Positions 37,576 through 45,378 of a stretch of 64,000 nt of DNA are shown piece after piece. How positions within the stretch are numbered: the stretch's first letter is position 1; every line of letters begins with the position of its first letter. Below the pieces are notes generated by a model. It did no database searches. It was not told where the DNA came from and worked only from the letters and a program-made list of their open reading frames with translations. A program made the position numbers and the translations under genes. Origin of the DNA: a bacterium (GTDB taxonomy: Bacteria > Cyanobacteriota > Vampirovibrionia > Gastranaerophilales > Gastranaerophilaceae); NCBI GenBank assembly GCA_017470815.1, contig JAFUXT010000023.1, forward strand, positions 1 to 64,000. The letters are read 5' to 3'.

Positions 37576-38556
37576 CTATACAAGTTCTCGCTCTATCTGT
37601 TCAAAATATTCCTGCAAAGTTTTATAATTATCCTCTTTAACAAGAACTCCTCTGTATTTAGAGGCATTTTGAACTCCTGAAATGTAATATGGATAGAATT
37701 TTCTGAAAAATTTTACTGCAACCCTTTCGCCTTTTATCTCGACTTCCTGAGCAAGATGATTTTTCATTATCTCTAATTTATCTTTAAGACTCGGTGCAGG
37801 TAAAATTTCACCTGTATTGAAATAGTGGTCAATTCGTGAAATTAATGTCGGATCGCCCAAAACTCCCCTGCCTATTGCTACACCGTCAGCACTGCTTTGT
37901 TCTATACATTCAATCGCATTTTCAACACTATTTATATCTCCGTTTGCAAAAACAGGCACATCTACACTATTTTTTAAATCTTTAATCTTTGTCCAATCTG
38001 CTTTGCCTGAATACATTTGTGAACGGGTACGCGCATGGATGGTTATAAATTCTGCTCCCGCTTCCTGCATCTTTTGTCCGAATTCAACATAGTTCATTTC
38101 CGAAGCCGTAAACCCCAAACGAAATTTTACGCTGACAGGTAAAGTTGTCCCCTCTTTTACAGCCTGAACTATATCATAAGCAAGTTCAGGTTCTCTCATG
38201 AGAGCCGAACCATCATGTCCGCAAACCACTTTTCTGACGGGACAACCCATATTTATATCAATTATGTCTGCTACTTCAGATAACCTGCGAGCCGCATCCT
38301 GCATCATATACGGTTTATGACCGCAAATCTGGTAGGCAATAGGATGATGAGAATTATCAAGCATCAATATATCAGTCTGATTACGGTTTTGCGCAAGAAA
38401 TTCCGAACTAATCATCTCTGTGGTAATAAGACAGTTTTTGCAATACTGACGAATCATACTTCGCAGGACATAATCAGTCACCCCTGCCATTGGGGCAAGA
38501 GAAACTTTTGATTTCAATACATTCCAAATTCTATTTTTTGGCGGTAGTACCGGCAT
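37576..38556 (-). CDS. dusB: tRNA-dihydrouridine synthase
   Basis: A flavin enzyme that reduces uridines in the tRNA D-loop to dihydrouridine. The TIM barrel starts LAPMAGVTDYVLR, the catalytic Cys lies in INMGCPVRKV, the phosphate-binding FANGDI and VAIGRGVLGDP follow, and the C-terminal helical domain has FRKFYPYYISG. The length of 326 is normal. It is assigned to the DusB type on overall layout. The start overlaps the TPR gene upstream by 26 bases. Confidence 0.92.
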   Translation of the reverse strand: MPVLPPKNRIWNVLKSKVSLAPMAGVTDYVLRSMIRQYCKNCLITTEMISSEFLAQNRNQTDILMLDNSHHPIAYQICGHKPYMMQDAARRLSEVADIIDINMGCPVRKVVCGHDGSALMREPELAYDIVQAVKEGTTLPVSVKFRLGFTASEMNYVEFGQKMQEAGAEFITIHARTRSQMYSGKADWTKIKDLKNSVDVPVFANGDINSVENAIECIEQSSADGVAIGRGVLGDPTLISRIDHYFNTGEILPAPSLKDKLEIMKNHLAQEVEIKGERVAVKFFRKFYPYYISGVQNASKYRGVLVKEDNYKTLQEYFEQIERELV

Positions 38557-40675
38557 TTTCTTTCAATTCTTCCGCTCTTGCTTTTGCATATTTTTTGTAA
38601 TCATCATCCGGGGCATCTGAATTAGCATAAATATCATAATATTCTATTGCTTCTTTGTATTTTTCCAGAGCATCATAATTTGAACCTATCATATAGTTGC
38701 ATATAATAAAATCTTTATTCAGTTCATACGCTTTTTTCAAATCTGCTATTGCCTCATTGTGCTTACCTTTTGAATCATAAATCATACCCCTGTAATAAAG
38801 AGCATAATCATTATTGGGATTTTTCGATAATAATTTATTAAAATCAGGCAGGGCTTCGTCATATTTTTCTGCTTCATATTTTTCGATTGCACTGTTCAAA
38901 AGATTTGCCATATCAACATCTTCAATTGATTTCAAATATTCAAGTGCCTGCTGATTATTTTTATTAAATGCCAATGCTTTGCCAAGATAATTTTTAGCAT
39001 TAGCATAATCTTCTTTTTCTCCGTACAAAACGGCAATATAATAAGCAATATCAGAATCAACAGGTTTCAGTTCAAGTGCTTTTTTATAATATACAATGGC
39101 ATTATCTCTATCACCAAGTTGCTGATAAGATGTTGCGGCACCAAGCATTGTATTTACAGTTGGCGGTTCAACTGAAAGATAAATTTTTATCGCATCTTCA
39201 TATTTCTTGTTATTATAAAGCGCCGCCGCATTATCCATAAGATTATCCGCACGCATAGCACTAATATTATTTATATTAGTTTTTATAGTTTTATCATTCG
39301 GGAATTTCGTCTGTGCAGTAGTTAGAGTATTTAATGCATCGTCAAACTTCCCGTTCTGCGCCTGCGCAAGTGCAATATTTACAAAGATCTCACTGCTCGG
39401 TTTCCCGTCAACCAATGCCAATGCCTCGTTATACATATAAATTGCATCATCAATTTTATTTGCTTTATGAAGTTCAATAGCATAATCATAAACAACATCT
39501 GACTGAGATTTTTTAGGAATATTAATCTTAACATACTCAAGAAATTCCAATGGTGTAGAAGATTTTTTCACATTATCAAGCATCTGCTTTTTAATAATTT
39601 CGTTTTCAGGATCTACAGCAAGAACTTTTTTGTAACCTTCCTGTGCAATTCTGTCATCCCCGAGTTTTTCGTAACATTGCGCCCTGTATATATTTGCCAT
39701 TACATTATCAGGATACAAAATCAAAACAGATTCATAAGCCTTGATAGCCGTTCTGTAATCTTCTTTTTGCTGATATAAAGTTCCGACATTGATTCTTGTA
39801 TTTATATTTGAAGGATCATAAGTTTCTGCTTTTTTGTAATAAGAAAGCGCCTCATCAAGCCTGTTTTCTTTTTGTAATACTGCACCCATATTAGCATTAA
39901 AATTGGCATTAGTCGGTTCTTCATTTAGTTTTCTGACAAAAATACGCTCTAACATATAGAGTATATCTTTATCACTTTGCTTTGCCTTTGACAAAACATA
40001 GGAATATTCCTTTAATGCTTCATCTTTGTTGTCATTATCATCAAGAGCTTTGGCATAAGTCAACCTCAAATTCAAATCTGCAGGACCAACAGCAACGGCT
40101 TTTTTGTAATATTCAGTCGCTCTTTTTTTGTTGCCAAGAATTGACATGATATCTCCGACCTGCTCAAAACTTGCCTGTTGAAGTTCTCTTGCACCTAATG
40201 AATGATTAAATTCATAAGCAGCCGCAGAAAAATTACCCTGAGCTCGAAGTTTTTTTGCAGTATCAAATCTATTTTGAGGACTTCTGTCATAATCAATTTC
40301 AGTTAAACATCTGTCTAAATTGCTGATAATTTGATCAATTGCCTGAGCGGAATTTCTTGCATCTCTGTCCTCAGGATAATATTTGAGATAAAACAGAGCA
40401 CTTCTGTAATCATCCGCTGCTTTTGCCCAATCTTTGCTTTTATTTGCATAATCGGTTCCTCTTGCAAGATACGAATTTACAAGTCCGATTCTTGCAGATT
40501 TATCAAGATAGTTTATACGCAAAGCACTTTTAAATTCGCTTATCGCTCCTGAATATTGATACTGAGACAAATAACTCTGCCCCAAATCAAAATGCTCTTT
40601 AAAATCCGCAAAAGCAACTCCGCCTGAAAGATACAATGACAATATTGCACAAAGCATCAATGATGTTTTTTTCAT
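38531..40675 (-). CDS. Exported TPR-repeat protein
   Basis: A large protein (714 residues) with a signal peptide at 1-23 (cut near GVAFA) and about fifteen tetratricopeptide repeats through to the C-terminus, for example YYKKALELKPVDSDIAYYIA and YYRGMIYDSKGKHNEAIADL. Such a periplasmic TPR superhelix would act as a scaffold for envelope assembly. It is first in the minus-strand run toward dusB, tonB and the exb genes. The partner is unknown. Confidence 0.85.
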   Translation of the reverse strand: MKKTSLMLCAILSLYLSGGVAFADFKEHFDLGQSYLSQYQYSGAISEFKSALRINYLDKSARIGLVNSYLARGTDYANKSKDWAKAADDYRSALFYLKYYPEDRDARNSAQAIDQIISNLDRCLTEIDYDRSPQNRFDTAKKLRAQGNFSAAAYEFNHSLGARELQQASFEQVGDIMSILGNKKRATEYYKKAVAVGPADLNLRLTYAKALDDNDNKDEALKEYSYVLSKAKQSDKDILYMLERIFVRKLNEEPTNANFNANMGAVLQKENRLDEALSYYKKAETYDPSNINTRINVGTLYQQKEDYRTAIKAYESVLILYPDNVMANIYRAQCYEKLGDDRIAQEGYKKVLAVDPENEIIKKQMLDNVKKSSTPLEFLEYVKINIPKKSQSDVVYDYAIELHKANKIDDAIYMYNEALALVDGKPSSEIFVNIALAQAQNGKFDDALNTLTTAQTKFPNDKTIKTNINNISAMRADNLMDNAAALYNNKKYEDAIKIYLSVEPPTVNTMLGAATSYQQLGDRDNAIVYYKKALELKPVDSDIAYYIAVLYGEKEDYANAKNYLGKALAFNKNNQQALEYLKSIEDVDMANLLNSAIEKYEAEKYDEALPDFNKLLSKNPNNDYALYYRGMIYDSKGKHNEAIADLKKAYELNKDFIICNYMIGSNYDALEKYKEAIEYYDIYANSDAPDDDYKKYAKARAEELKENAGTTAKK

Positions 40676-40751
40676 GTTTTACCTCTACTATCAAACATTT
40701 TATAACAATTTTCAAAATATGTATATATACACGCAGGCTAATTGTAACAAT

Positions 40752-40787
40752 AAAAAAAAGAAAGACTCCGTCTGAAGTCTTTCTTTT
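40752..40787 (-). terminator. Terminator after a small gene
   Basis: A perfect 12-bp stem (40756-40767 with 40776-40787) and a loop of eight are followed on the minus strand by eight T. It lies 24 bases beyond the stop of the 43-codon gene at 40812. Confidence 0.85.
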
Positions 40788-40811
40788 AAATTGTGAATAA
40801 GGTTCTTGAGT

Positions 40812-40943
40812 TTAAATTTCAAAACTTGCCACTGAAATAAAACTCAGACACTCGTTGAACAAATCTTCAATAGGCTTTTCTAATGATGCCTCTGGGGTAA
40901 AATTCATCTCCACCGTGTCCATGACCTTAGTTTGCTTGTCCAT
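40812..40943 (-). CDS. Small protein of 43 residues
   Basis: A short open frame starting MDKQTKVMDTVEM and ending FISVASFEI. AAGGAG lies nine bases before its ATG, and a strong terminator follows the stop. These signals make a real gene likely despite the size. It is acidic, with a hydrophobic C-terminal stretch but no clear membrane helix. Function unknown. Confidence 0.6.
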   Translation of the reverse strand: MDKQTKVMDTVEMNFTPEASLEKPIEDLFNECLSFISVASFEI

Positions 40944-41118
40944 GCGTTCATACTCCTTATTTAATTTTTCACAATGTAAATCTTGGCTTAAGTCTGTTTG
41001 ATTAACAATATATTTATCGGAATATTTTGAAAAAACTTTAGTAATTTATTCTAAATTTTAATTTTTTTTTACAAAATGCAAATATTAGGGTATTTGCATT
41101 GTTTACAAAAGTTAATAT

Positions 41119-41148
41119 TTCACATTTAAGCAATATTTGTGGTATTAT
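41119..41148 (+). promoter_or_regulatory. Promoter of infC
   Basis: TTCACA (41119-41124) and TATTAT (41143-41148) are 18 bases apart. Transcription would start near 41155 and leave a leader of about 28 bases carrying AGGAG. That excludes translation from the upstream in-frame TTG at 41099. Confidence 0.55.
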
Positions 41149-41182
41149 AAGTGACGTTATCAGACAAATAGGAGATGGGACA

Positions 41183-41731
41183 ATCGCTACAATAAATACC
41201 AAATCAAAGGACAGAACAATTTTAAACGAATTTATCAGAGCAAGAGAGGTGCGATTAATAGACGAAAACGGAGAAAATCACGGAGTAGTTCCAACCTCAA
41301 AAGCATTACAAATGGCACAGGATGCCGATTTGGATTTGGTATTAATTAGTCCTAATCAAGAACCGCCGGTCGCAAAGATTTTAGACTACGGTAAATATAA
41401 ATATGAACTTGCCAAGAAAGCAAAAGAAGCAAAGAAAAAACAACATGTTGTTGAAATTAAAGAAGTCAAAATGAGATATAAAATTGATACTCATGACTAT
41501 GAAGTTCGCCTGAAAGCGGCAAGAAAATTTATTTCTCAGGGCAACAAGGTTAAAGGGGTTGTAATGCTTCGCGGTCGTGAAATGCAGCACTCAAATCTTG
41601 CCTTTGATTTGGCACAAAAGTTTATAACCGACATGCTTGAACATTCTGACATGCCTGTAACTTTGGAGAAAAAACCTCAGTTAGAAGGAAGAAATGTCAC
41701 ATTCTTTCTGGTTGGTCAGACATCTTCATAG
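41183..41731 (+). CDS. infC: Translation initiation factor IF-3, probable AUC start
   Basis: IF-3 binds the 30S subunit and checks the initiator tRNA and start codon. IRAREVRLIDENGE near residue 20, the lysine-rich linker (KKAKEAKKKQ) and the C-terminal domain (VKGVVMLRGREMQH, LEKKPQLEGRN) are all present. There is no in-frame ATG or GTG in the right place. AGGAG at 41170-41174 is eight bases before ATC at 41183, giving 182 residues, close to the E. coli length. In E. coli infC starts at AUU and IF-3 represses its own non-canonical start; the same control is likely here. rpmI and rplT do not follow. Confidence 0.93.
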   Translation: MATINTKSKDRTILNEFIRAREVRLIDENGENHGVVPTSKALQMAQDADLDLVLISPNQEPPVAKILDYGKYKYELAKKAKEAKKKQHVVEIKEVKMRYKIDTHDYEVRLKAARKFISQGNKVKGVVMLRGREMQHSNLAFDLAQKFITDMLEHSDMPVTLEKKPQLEGRNVTFFLVGQTSS

Positions 41732-41737
41732 GATTTC

Positions 41738-41765
41738 TTGACAAAAGGGTTTGAGCAGATAGAAT
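41738..41765 (+). promoter_or_regulatory. Possible promoter toward tRNA-Phe
   Basis: TTGACA (41738-41743) and TAGAAT (41760-41765) are 16 bases apart, just after the infC stop. The tRNA begins 146 bases downstream, so a long leader would be removed during processing. Between them lie inverted repeats (GTGGTTCT...AGAACCAC and CCCGAA...TTCGGG). Confidence 0.5.
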
Positions 41766-41911
41766 AGAAAATGTACTCCATAGCGGAGTTGATAACCGAA
41801 TAGATTTACAAATGCCGCAATAGCCAATAGTGGTTCTTGGCGAGCGGAGCAAGACTTAGAACCACATTGTCCCGAACTTGATTCGGGATCCCGTACAAAA
41901 AATACGAATAT

Positions 41912-41984
41912 GCCGCAATAGCTCAGTTGGTAGAGCAAGGGACTGAAAATCCCTGTGTCCTTGGTTCAATTCCGAGTTGCGGCA
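41912..41984 (+). tRNA. tRNA-Phe(GAA)
   Basis: A complete cloverleaf of 73 bases: acceptor GCCGCAA/TTGCGGC, D arm GCTC/GAGC, anticodon loop CTGAAAA with anticodon GAA, and T arm CTTGG/CCGAG with loop TTCAATT. CCA is not encoded. The 3' part from 41940 is duplicated at 50714, marking it as the integration site of the adjacent mobile element, which restores the tRNA intact. Confidence 0.95.
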
Positions 41985-41992
41985 TATTTTTT
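41940..41992. repeat. Attachment site, tRNA side (att core, 53 bp)
   Basis: This runs from the anticodon stem of tRNA-Phe through its 3' end into the following T-run. It is identical over 53 bases to 50714-50766. This is the crossover region of a tyrosine integrase that targets the tRNA 3' half. Confidence 0.93.
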
Positions 41993-42038
41993 TAGCCAAT
42001 TATAACAATGTTTTTAGCCGATTATTAAAATTTTTATT

Positions 42039-42075
42039 TTTTACACAAAATGCAATTTTACACAATTTTTACACA
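42039..42075. promoter_or_regulatory. Three TTTTACACA motifs near the left end
   Basis: TTTTACACA occurs at 42039-42047, 42056-42064 and 42067-42075, about 50-80 bases inside the left attachment core. The same nonamer recurs near the right end. Likely arm-type binding sites for the integrase. Confidence 0.55.
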
Positions 42076-42108
42076 TTCAAAAATAAAGATTGCATTTTTT
42101 TAAGAAAA

Positions 42109-42168
42109 ACAACGCACACAATCGCCGTTAAGGGGCGTAAAAAAGAAATTACATATAAAGATACCCCT
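42109..42168. repeat. 60-bp direct repeat, left copy
   Basis: Identical to 47449-47508 except for one base. It contains a small GCC/GGC hairpin and AGGGG...CCCCT arms. It encodes an open stretch TTHTIAVKGRKKEITYKDTP with no ATG in this copy. The two copies bracket the 5.3-kb left and tail part of the element. Confidence 0.85.
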
Positions 42169-42205
42169 CAAAACTTAAAAAAATAGCCTTTTGGGATAAT
42201 GCTTA

Positions 42206-42721
42206 TTATTCAAAAATGTTATTTAATTCTTGTAACAGTTCATATTTTTTAATATATCTATTTTCTTTTAGTGGGGTTTTAACATACTTTTTACAACATC
42301 TTTCAAAGTATTTTAACAATAGTTCTTTTTCTTTTGGCGAAATTACTCTATATACATTAAGACATTGTAACAAGCATTCTTTTTCTTCCGGCGTAAGGCG
42401 TTTTCCTAATTGCTCGGTTTTAGTTTTTAGATTTTGTTTTGTATGATTCCGAACTCCCCCGTGCTTGTATTTAAGTTTATATAAATTTTCCATATAAACA
42501 TTAGCACGGGCAAACGCTCTTAAAACTTCTTTTTGTAAATATTCGGGATTTTTTTTGCAAAAATCGTCAATCCACTCTTCTAATATAAATTGAAGTTGTA
42601 ACGGCTTTGTTATATTTTCTATCGGAAATTTTATTTTTTTATTTAATTTGTTCGGCTTATAAGTCAAATTAATGTATAAATACTTTGTCTTATAGTAAAA
42701 TTTAGCGGTCATACTCTTCAT
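42206..42721 (-). CDS. Hypothetical protein of the element
   Basis: A 171-residue basic protein, about a fifth Lys, with no family recognised. Residues 1-60 look beta-rich and the rest helical, with KCCKKYVKTPLKENRYIKKY near the C-terminus. No strong ribosome site is visible. Its basic nature suggests nucleic-acid binding. It may be expressed from the non-coding region at 42722-43615. Confidence 0.6.
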   Translation of the reverse strand: MKSMTAKFYYKTKYLYINLTYKPNKLNKKIKFPIENITKPLQLQFILEEWIDDFCKKNPEYLQKEVLRAFARANVYMENLYKLKYKHGGVRNHTKQNLKTKTEQLGKRLTPEEKECLLQCLNVYRVISPKEKELLLKYFERCCKKYVKTPLKENRYIKKYELLQELNNIFE

Positions 42722-43020
42722 ACAATTTTAACCAATCTTGTTTAAAAATTACAAAATCATTATATATCAAAATTGCTAAACTTGATATTGTTGAAAATTA
42801 TACGGCGTAATTATTGAAAAAACAGGGATATACAAAATTTTACAAATGATTACATTATCAAGTTTAGTTAATAATAAAACCCGTGAAAAAGCAATATTGA
42901 TATAAAATAGAGGGGGAAAAGCCAAATATATTAAAGAATTAAAAGCATTTAAAAATTGTTAAACTACATTTACGCTTAAAGCCCCTATAATCAATGTTTT
43001 TAACCTCAAAAGGTACTGTG

Positions 43021-43079
43021 CGGGGAATAAAAACCGACGGGGGTTGTTGTCCCGCCCGCCGTGTCTTTTTTAGTCCCCG
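43021..43079. other. GC-rich imperfect hairpin
   Basis: CGGGGA (43021-43026) pairs with TCCCCG (43074-43079). Inside, an AAAAA/TTTTT arm and a CGGG/CCCG arm continue an interrupted stem to a loop near 43045-43050. It stands out sharply in an AT-rich setting. It could be a structured RNA or a DNA hairpin used in replication. Confidence 0.5.
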
Positions 43080-43127
43080 ATTTTTTTAGATTCCGAAAAT
43101 GTTTGTTACTTAAATAAACTCAAACAC

Positions 43128-43512
43128 ACAATATAATTGAGTTTTTAACGAGTGTCAAAACTAAAAATGTAACATTTTGACACTAATAATGTTATAAAAA
43201 ATTTCAATTTTTTGAAAAAAATTATAAGCGTGTAAACGCTGATTTTATTACTTTTCGTTCGTGTATAAAATTTCACTAATTAATAAAATTTGTTTGCAAT
43301 TTTTTAAAATTATGACACTAAAAACACTAAAAAATACAATATTATTGAGTTTTAGATAAATTGTACTTTTATATAAAATATTTTTGACACTAAATATTGT
43401 TATATATTTTTAAGCGTATAAACGCCTTTATTATTAGATTTCAACCTTGTTTAAATTCTTCATAAATTACATAATTTTGTTCGGAATACGCTAAAACATA
43501 CAATATTATTGC
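43128..43512. repeat. Degenerate iteron-like repeats
   Basis: Three motifs recur in the same order. Motif A, ACAATATTATTGAGTTTT-like, is at 43128, 43336 and 43500. Motif B, TTTTGACACTAA plus TGTTATA, is at 43175 and 43382, with an inverted AGTGTCAAAA at 43151 and a partial copy at 43312. Motif C, TAAGCGTGTAAACGCT-like and itself palindromic, is at 43225 and 43411. The spacing is about 164-208 bases. Confidence 0.7.
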
Positions 43513-43615
43513 TTCTTATGTGATTTAATAATAAAAAATGTTATTAATTTTTCAAAAATGGCACTAAAAAAATTTTTTAATTTTTTGTTAATTTTTTATT
43601 ACAAGACTTAATCAT

Positions 43616-43819
43616 TTAACATAAAGCCCTGTACTTATTGTGTCTATTGGTTTTAACGATTAAATACAACAATATTTGCCGTGTCGGGTTTTCCGCTATG
43701 GTAAACCTTGTTTTATAAATTCCATATATGGATTTGCCGTATTCGGTAAATAAAAAAACAAAAGGTCGATTTTCAACCTCTTGTTTTAATTTCTTCCCAA
43801 TTTGAGTAATTGCGGGCAT
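43616..43819 (-). CDS. Small hypothetical protein of the element
   Basis: A 67-residue basic protein that starts three bases after the stop of the gene at 43823, which supports coupled translation. No family recognised. It has a central hydrophobic patch (FVFLFTEYGKSIYGIY) but no clear membrane helix. The existence of the gene is moderately supported. Confidence 0.45.
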   Translation of the reverse strand: MPAITQIGKKLKQEVENRPFVFLFTEYGKSIYGIYKTRFTIAENPTRQILLYLIVKTNRHNKYRALC

Positions 43820-43822
43820 TGT

Positions 43823-44314
43823 TTAATCTTCAATATCAAGGTCAAATAATGTTTTTGTATAATCTACAATATGCTCGCCGATTGAAATATAACTTTTAAG
43901 CCCCAAACTATTTAGTAAAATTATAATTTCGGCTTCATAATGTTTAGCAAACTCGCCTATAATTGGAGTTATATTTGTTTTTGACGGCTTATAATCAGAT
44001 ATTACGATAAATGACGGCTTTTTCCATTCGTTCATATTTTCAATAGTTTCTACGATTTTACTTTTTTCATTTTCTACAGTTGAAGCGGAATAGCCTATAA
44101 TCTCCCCAATTTTTTCGGCGGTATATTCCGTAAATCCTTTATATTTAAGCCCCGTAAGTTGGATAATTGTCAGCCAATTATAACGCTTGTTTTTGTCATT
44201 ATAAAACAATTCTCTTAATTGCTCACAAGTTACAAGCCACTTTTTGTTGTCGTACAAGTATTCAAGTGTTTGTAAAAAACTTTTTAAACTTTTTATTTTA
44301 TCTATTTCATTCAT
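43823..44314 (-). CDS. Hypothetical protein with possible helix-turn-helix
   Basis: A 163-residue protein. KIGEIIGYSASTVENEKSKI near 87-106 reads as a helix-turn-helix, so it may be a regulator. The remainder is unrecognised. No Shine-Dalgarno site precedes the ATG. It is divergent from the tail cassette, with a 123-base gap that holds an inverted repeat, so it may control that cassette. Confidence 0.6.
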   Translation of the reverse strand: MNEIDKIKSLKSFLQTLEYLYDNKKWLVTCEQLRELFYNDKNKRYNWLTIIQLTGLKYKGFTEYTAEKIGEIIGYSASTVENEKSKIVETIENMNEWKKPSFIVISDYKPSKTNITPIIGEFAKHYEAEIIILLNSLGLKSYISIGEHIVDYTKTLFDLDIED

Positions 44315-44346
44315 TTTTAGTAAAAATCAAAAAAAATCTTGTCTTT

Positions 44347-44378
44347 TTCGCATTGATATTTTAATACAAAATGCGTAA
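44347..44378. promoter_or_regulatory. Inverted repeat in the divergent control region
   Basis: TTTCGCA (44347-44353) faces TGCGTAA (44372-44378). The TGCGTAA half-site also occurs as the pair TTACGCA/TGCGTAA at 47999-48026 and singly at 47508-47514. It could be an operator for one of the element's small repressors. Confidence 0.4.
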
Positions 44379-44437
44379 AAATCAAAATGTTGCAACACAA
44401 ATATATTAAAACAAATTCAAACTAAAAGGAGTAAAAA

Positions 44438-44716
44438 ATGACTAAAATTTTAAAAACGCCGGAAGAAGAACAAAATATGTCAGATTTAAAAGTAATAACA
44501 AATGAAAATCCGACATTAAACGCAAACGAAAAACCCGCTTTAATTCCTTTAAATGCTTGGAATAAACATTTTGAATATCCAAGTGTCGGGGCTTTAAGAC
44601 AATATAACTTCTTAAATACAAACGGGTTCAGAGATAAGGTTATTAGACTTTTAGGTAAAAGGCTTTATATAAATACACAAGCCTTTTTCGAATGGGCAAA
44701 TAGCCAAAAAGCCTAA
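44438..44716 (+). CDS. Excisionase-like DNA-binding protein
   Basis: A 92-residue protein. The C-terminal 55 residues (YPSVGALRQYNFLNTNGFRD, then LLGKRLYINTQAFFEWANSQ) resemble small winged-helix excisionase/AlpA-like proteins of phages. AAAGGAG lies before ATG, and a second ATG is at residue 14. It is the first gene of the tail cassette, so it could couple excision to expression of the tail genes. The assignment is by eye. Confidence 0.65.
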   Translation: MTKILKTPEEEQNMSDLKVITNENPTLNANEKPALIPLNAWNKHFEYPSVGALRQYNFLNTNGFRDKVIRLLGKRLYINTQAFFEWANSQKA

Positions 44717-44761
44717 TAAAACAATAAAAACATAGAATGTAACAAATAAGGAGAAAAAACA

Positions 44762-45217
44762 ATGGAAAATCAAGCACAAAAAACAATTATTCAAAAGAAA
44801 ATGGAAAAATCAAGAGCAATCGAAATTTTAAGCGAAATTAAACAAAATATTTGCGGCGTAGATATTGACGAAATTTGCGACGGCGACGAATTAAGCAAAA
44901 ATGCCGAGTTACAAAAAACATATAAGAGGGTAATACAAGCGATTCAATGCGGGTTGGTATATTGGGACGATGTTAATAATTGCCTTGTTCAAAAACTCAT
45001 AAACCCAATTAAGTGCGGCGAATTGGAAGCGACGGAGTTCAAATATAAAAATCGCCCGACAATAGACGAACTTCAAGCGATGAATGTAAACAATGAAATC
45101 GAAGCCTTTGTCGGCATTATGTCAACAATAGTTGCCCGCCCAACACAATTAATCGGACAATTATACGGGCAAGACTTACAAATAGCAACGGGTTGTATGA
45201 GTTTTTTCGTCAATTAA
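44762..45217 (+). CDS. Phage tail assembly chaperone (gpG-like)
   Basis: A 151-residue acidic protein in the position of lambda gpG, two frames before a tape measure gene. Residues 70-150 (GLVYWDDVNNCLVQKLINPI; RPTIDELQAMN; MSTIVARPTQLIGQLYGQDL) fit tail assembly chaperones. AAGGAG precedes the ATG. Close to its end, a T TTT TTC heptamer would let ribosomes slip -1 into the next frame to make a 204-residue extended form, as for gpGT. In lambda these proteins coat the tape measure protein before tail tube assembly. Confidence 0.75.
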   Translation: MENQAQKTIIQKKMEKSRAIEILSEIKQNICGVDIDEICDGDELSKNAELQKTYKRVIQAIQCGLVYWDDVNNCLVQKLINPIKCGELEATEFKYKNRPTIDELQAMNVNNEIEAFVGIMSTIVARPTQLIGQLYGQDLQIATGCMSFFVN

Positions 45218-45375
45218 CGCTTATGGTTGCTACATATTACGCTGAAATTTTAATATTAAATGGTTGGGATAACTTAACAAATATTATAAATACAAGTATA
45301 GAAAATATAATATATTGGGGGCGACGGGCGAAAGAATACGCTAAACAATACAACAAAATGTCAAAAGGAGATTAA
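45193..45375 (+). CDS. Tail chaperone extension (gpT-like), reached by -1 frameshift
   Basis: The open frame is -1 relative to the gpG-like gene and overlaps it by 25 bases. It has no ribosome site of its own before the ATG at 45193. It is therefore probably translated only as an extension after slippage at 45202-45208. It adds 55 residues, starting RQLTLMVATYYAEIL and ending KQYNKMSKGD. It stops three bases before the tape measure ATG. Confidence 0.7.
   Translation: MYEFFRQLTLMVATYYAEILILNGWDNLTNIINTSIENIIYWGRRAKEYAKQYNKMSKGD
45202..45208 (+). promoter_or_regulatory. Programmed -1 frameshift site (T TTT TTC)
   Basis: The heptamer TTTTTTC is in the correct phase (AGT TTT TTC GTC in the zero frame). 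Slippage gives TTT TTT CGT and enters the gpT-like frame, nine bases before the zero-frame stop at 45215-45217. Confidence 0.7.
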
Positions 45376-45378
45376 CAA

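Larger units (their letters stand above)
42722..43615. other. Non-coding region of the element, 0.9 kb
   Basis: I find no convincing gene on either strand. The stretch is extremely AT-rich apart from one GC-rich hairpin at 43021-43079, and its right half is made of degenerate repeats (43128-43512). It separates two minus-strand gene groups. The layout suggests a replication origin, packaging or control region, but nothing proves which. Confidence 0.6.

Noticed and set aside
41099-41182. N-terminal extension of IF-3 from TTG at 41099
   Set aside because: The predicted infC promoter lies inside it, the residues do not resemble IF-3, and the AGGAG site favours 41183.
41977-42186. A plus-strand open frame starting in the tRNA 3' end
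   Set aside because: It runs through the att core and the 60-bp repeat, and has no ribosome site. Only the repeat part is protein-like, and that is noted as a repeat.
42846-42962. A 38-codon frame with one internal TAA in the element's non-coding region
   Set aside because: No ribosome site and one stop in frame. At this AT content it is probably chance, though it could be a gene remnant.
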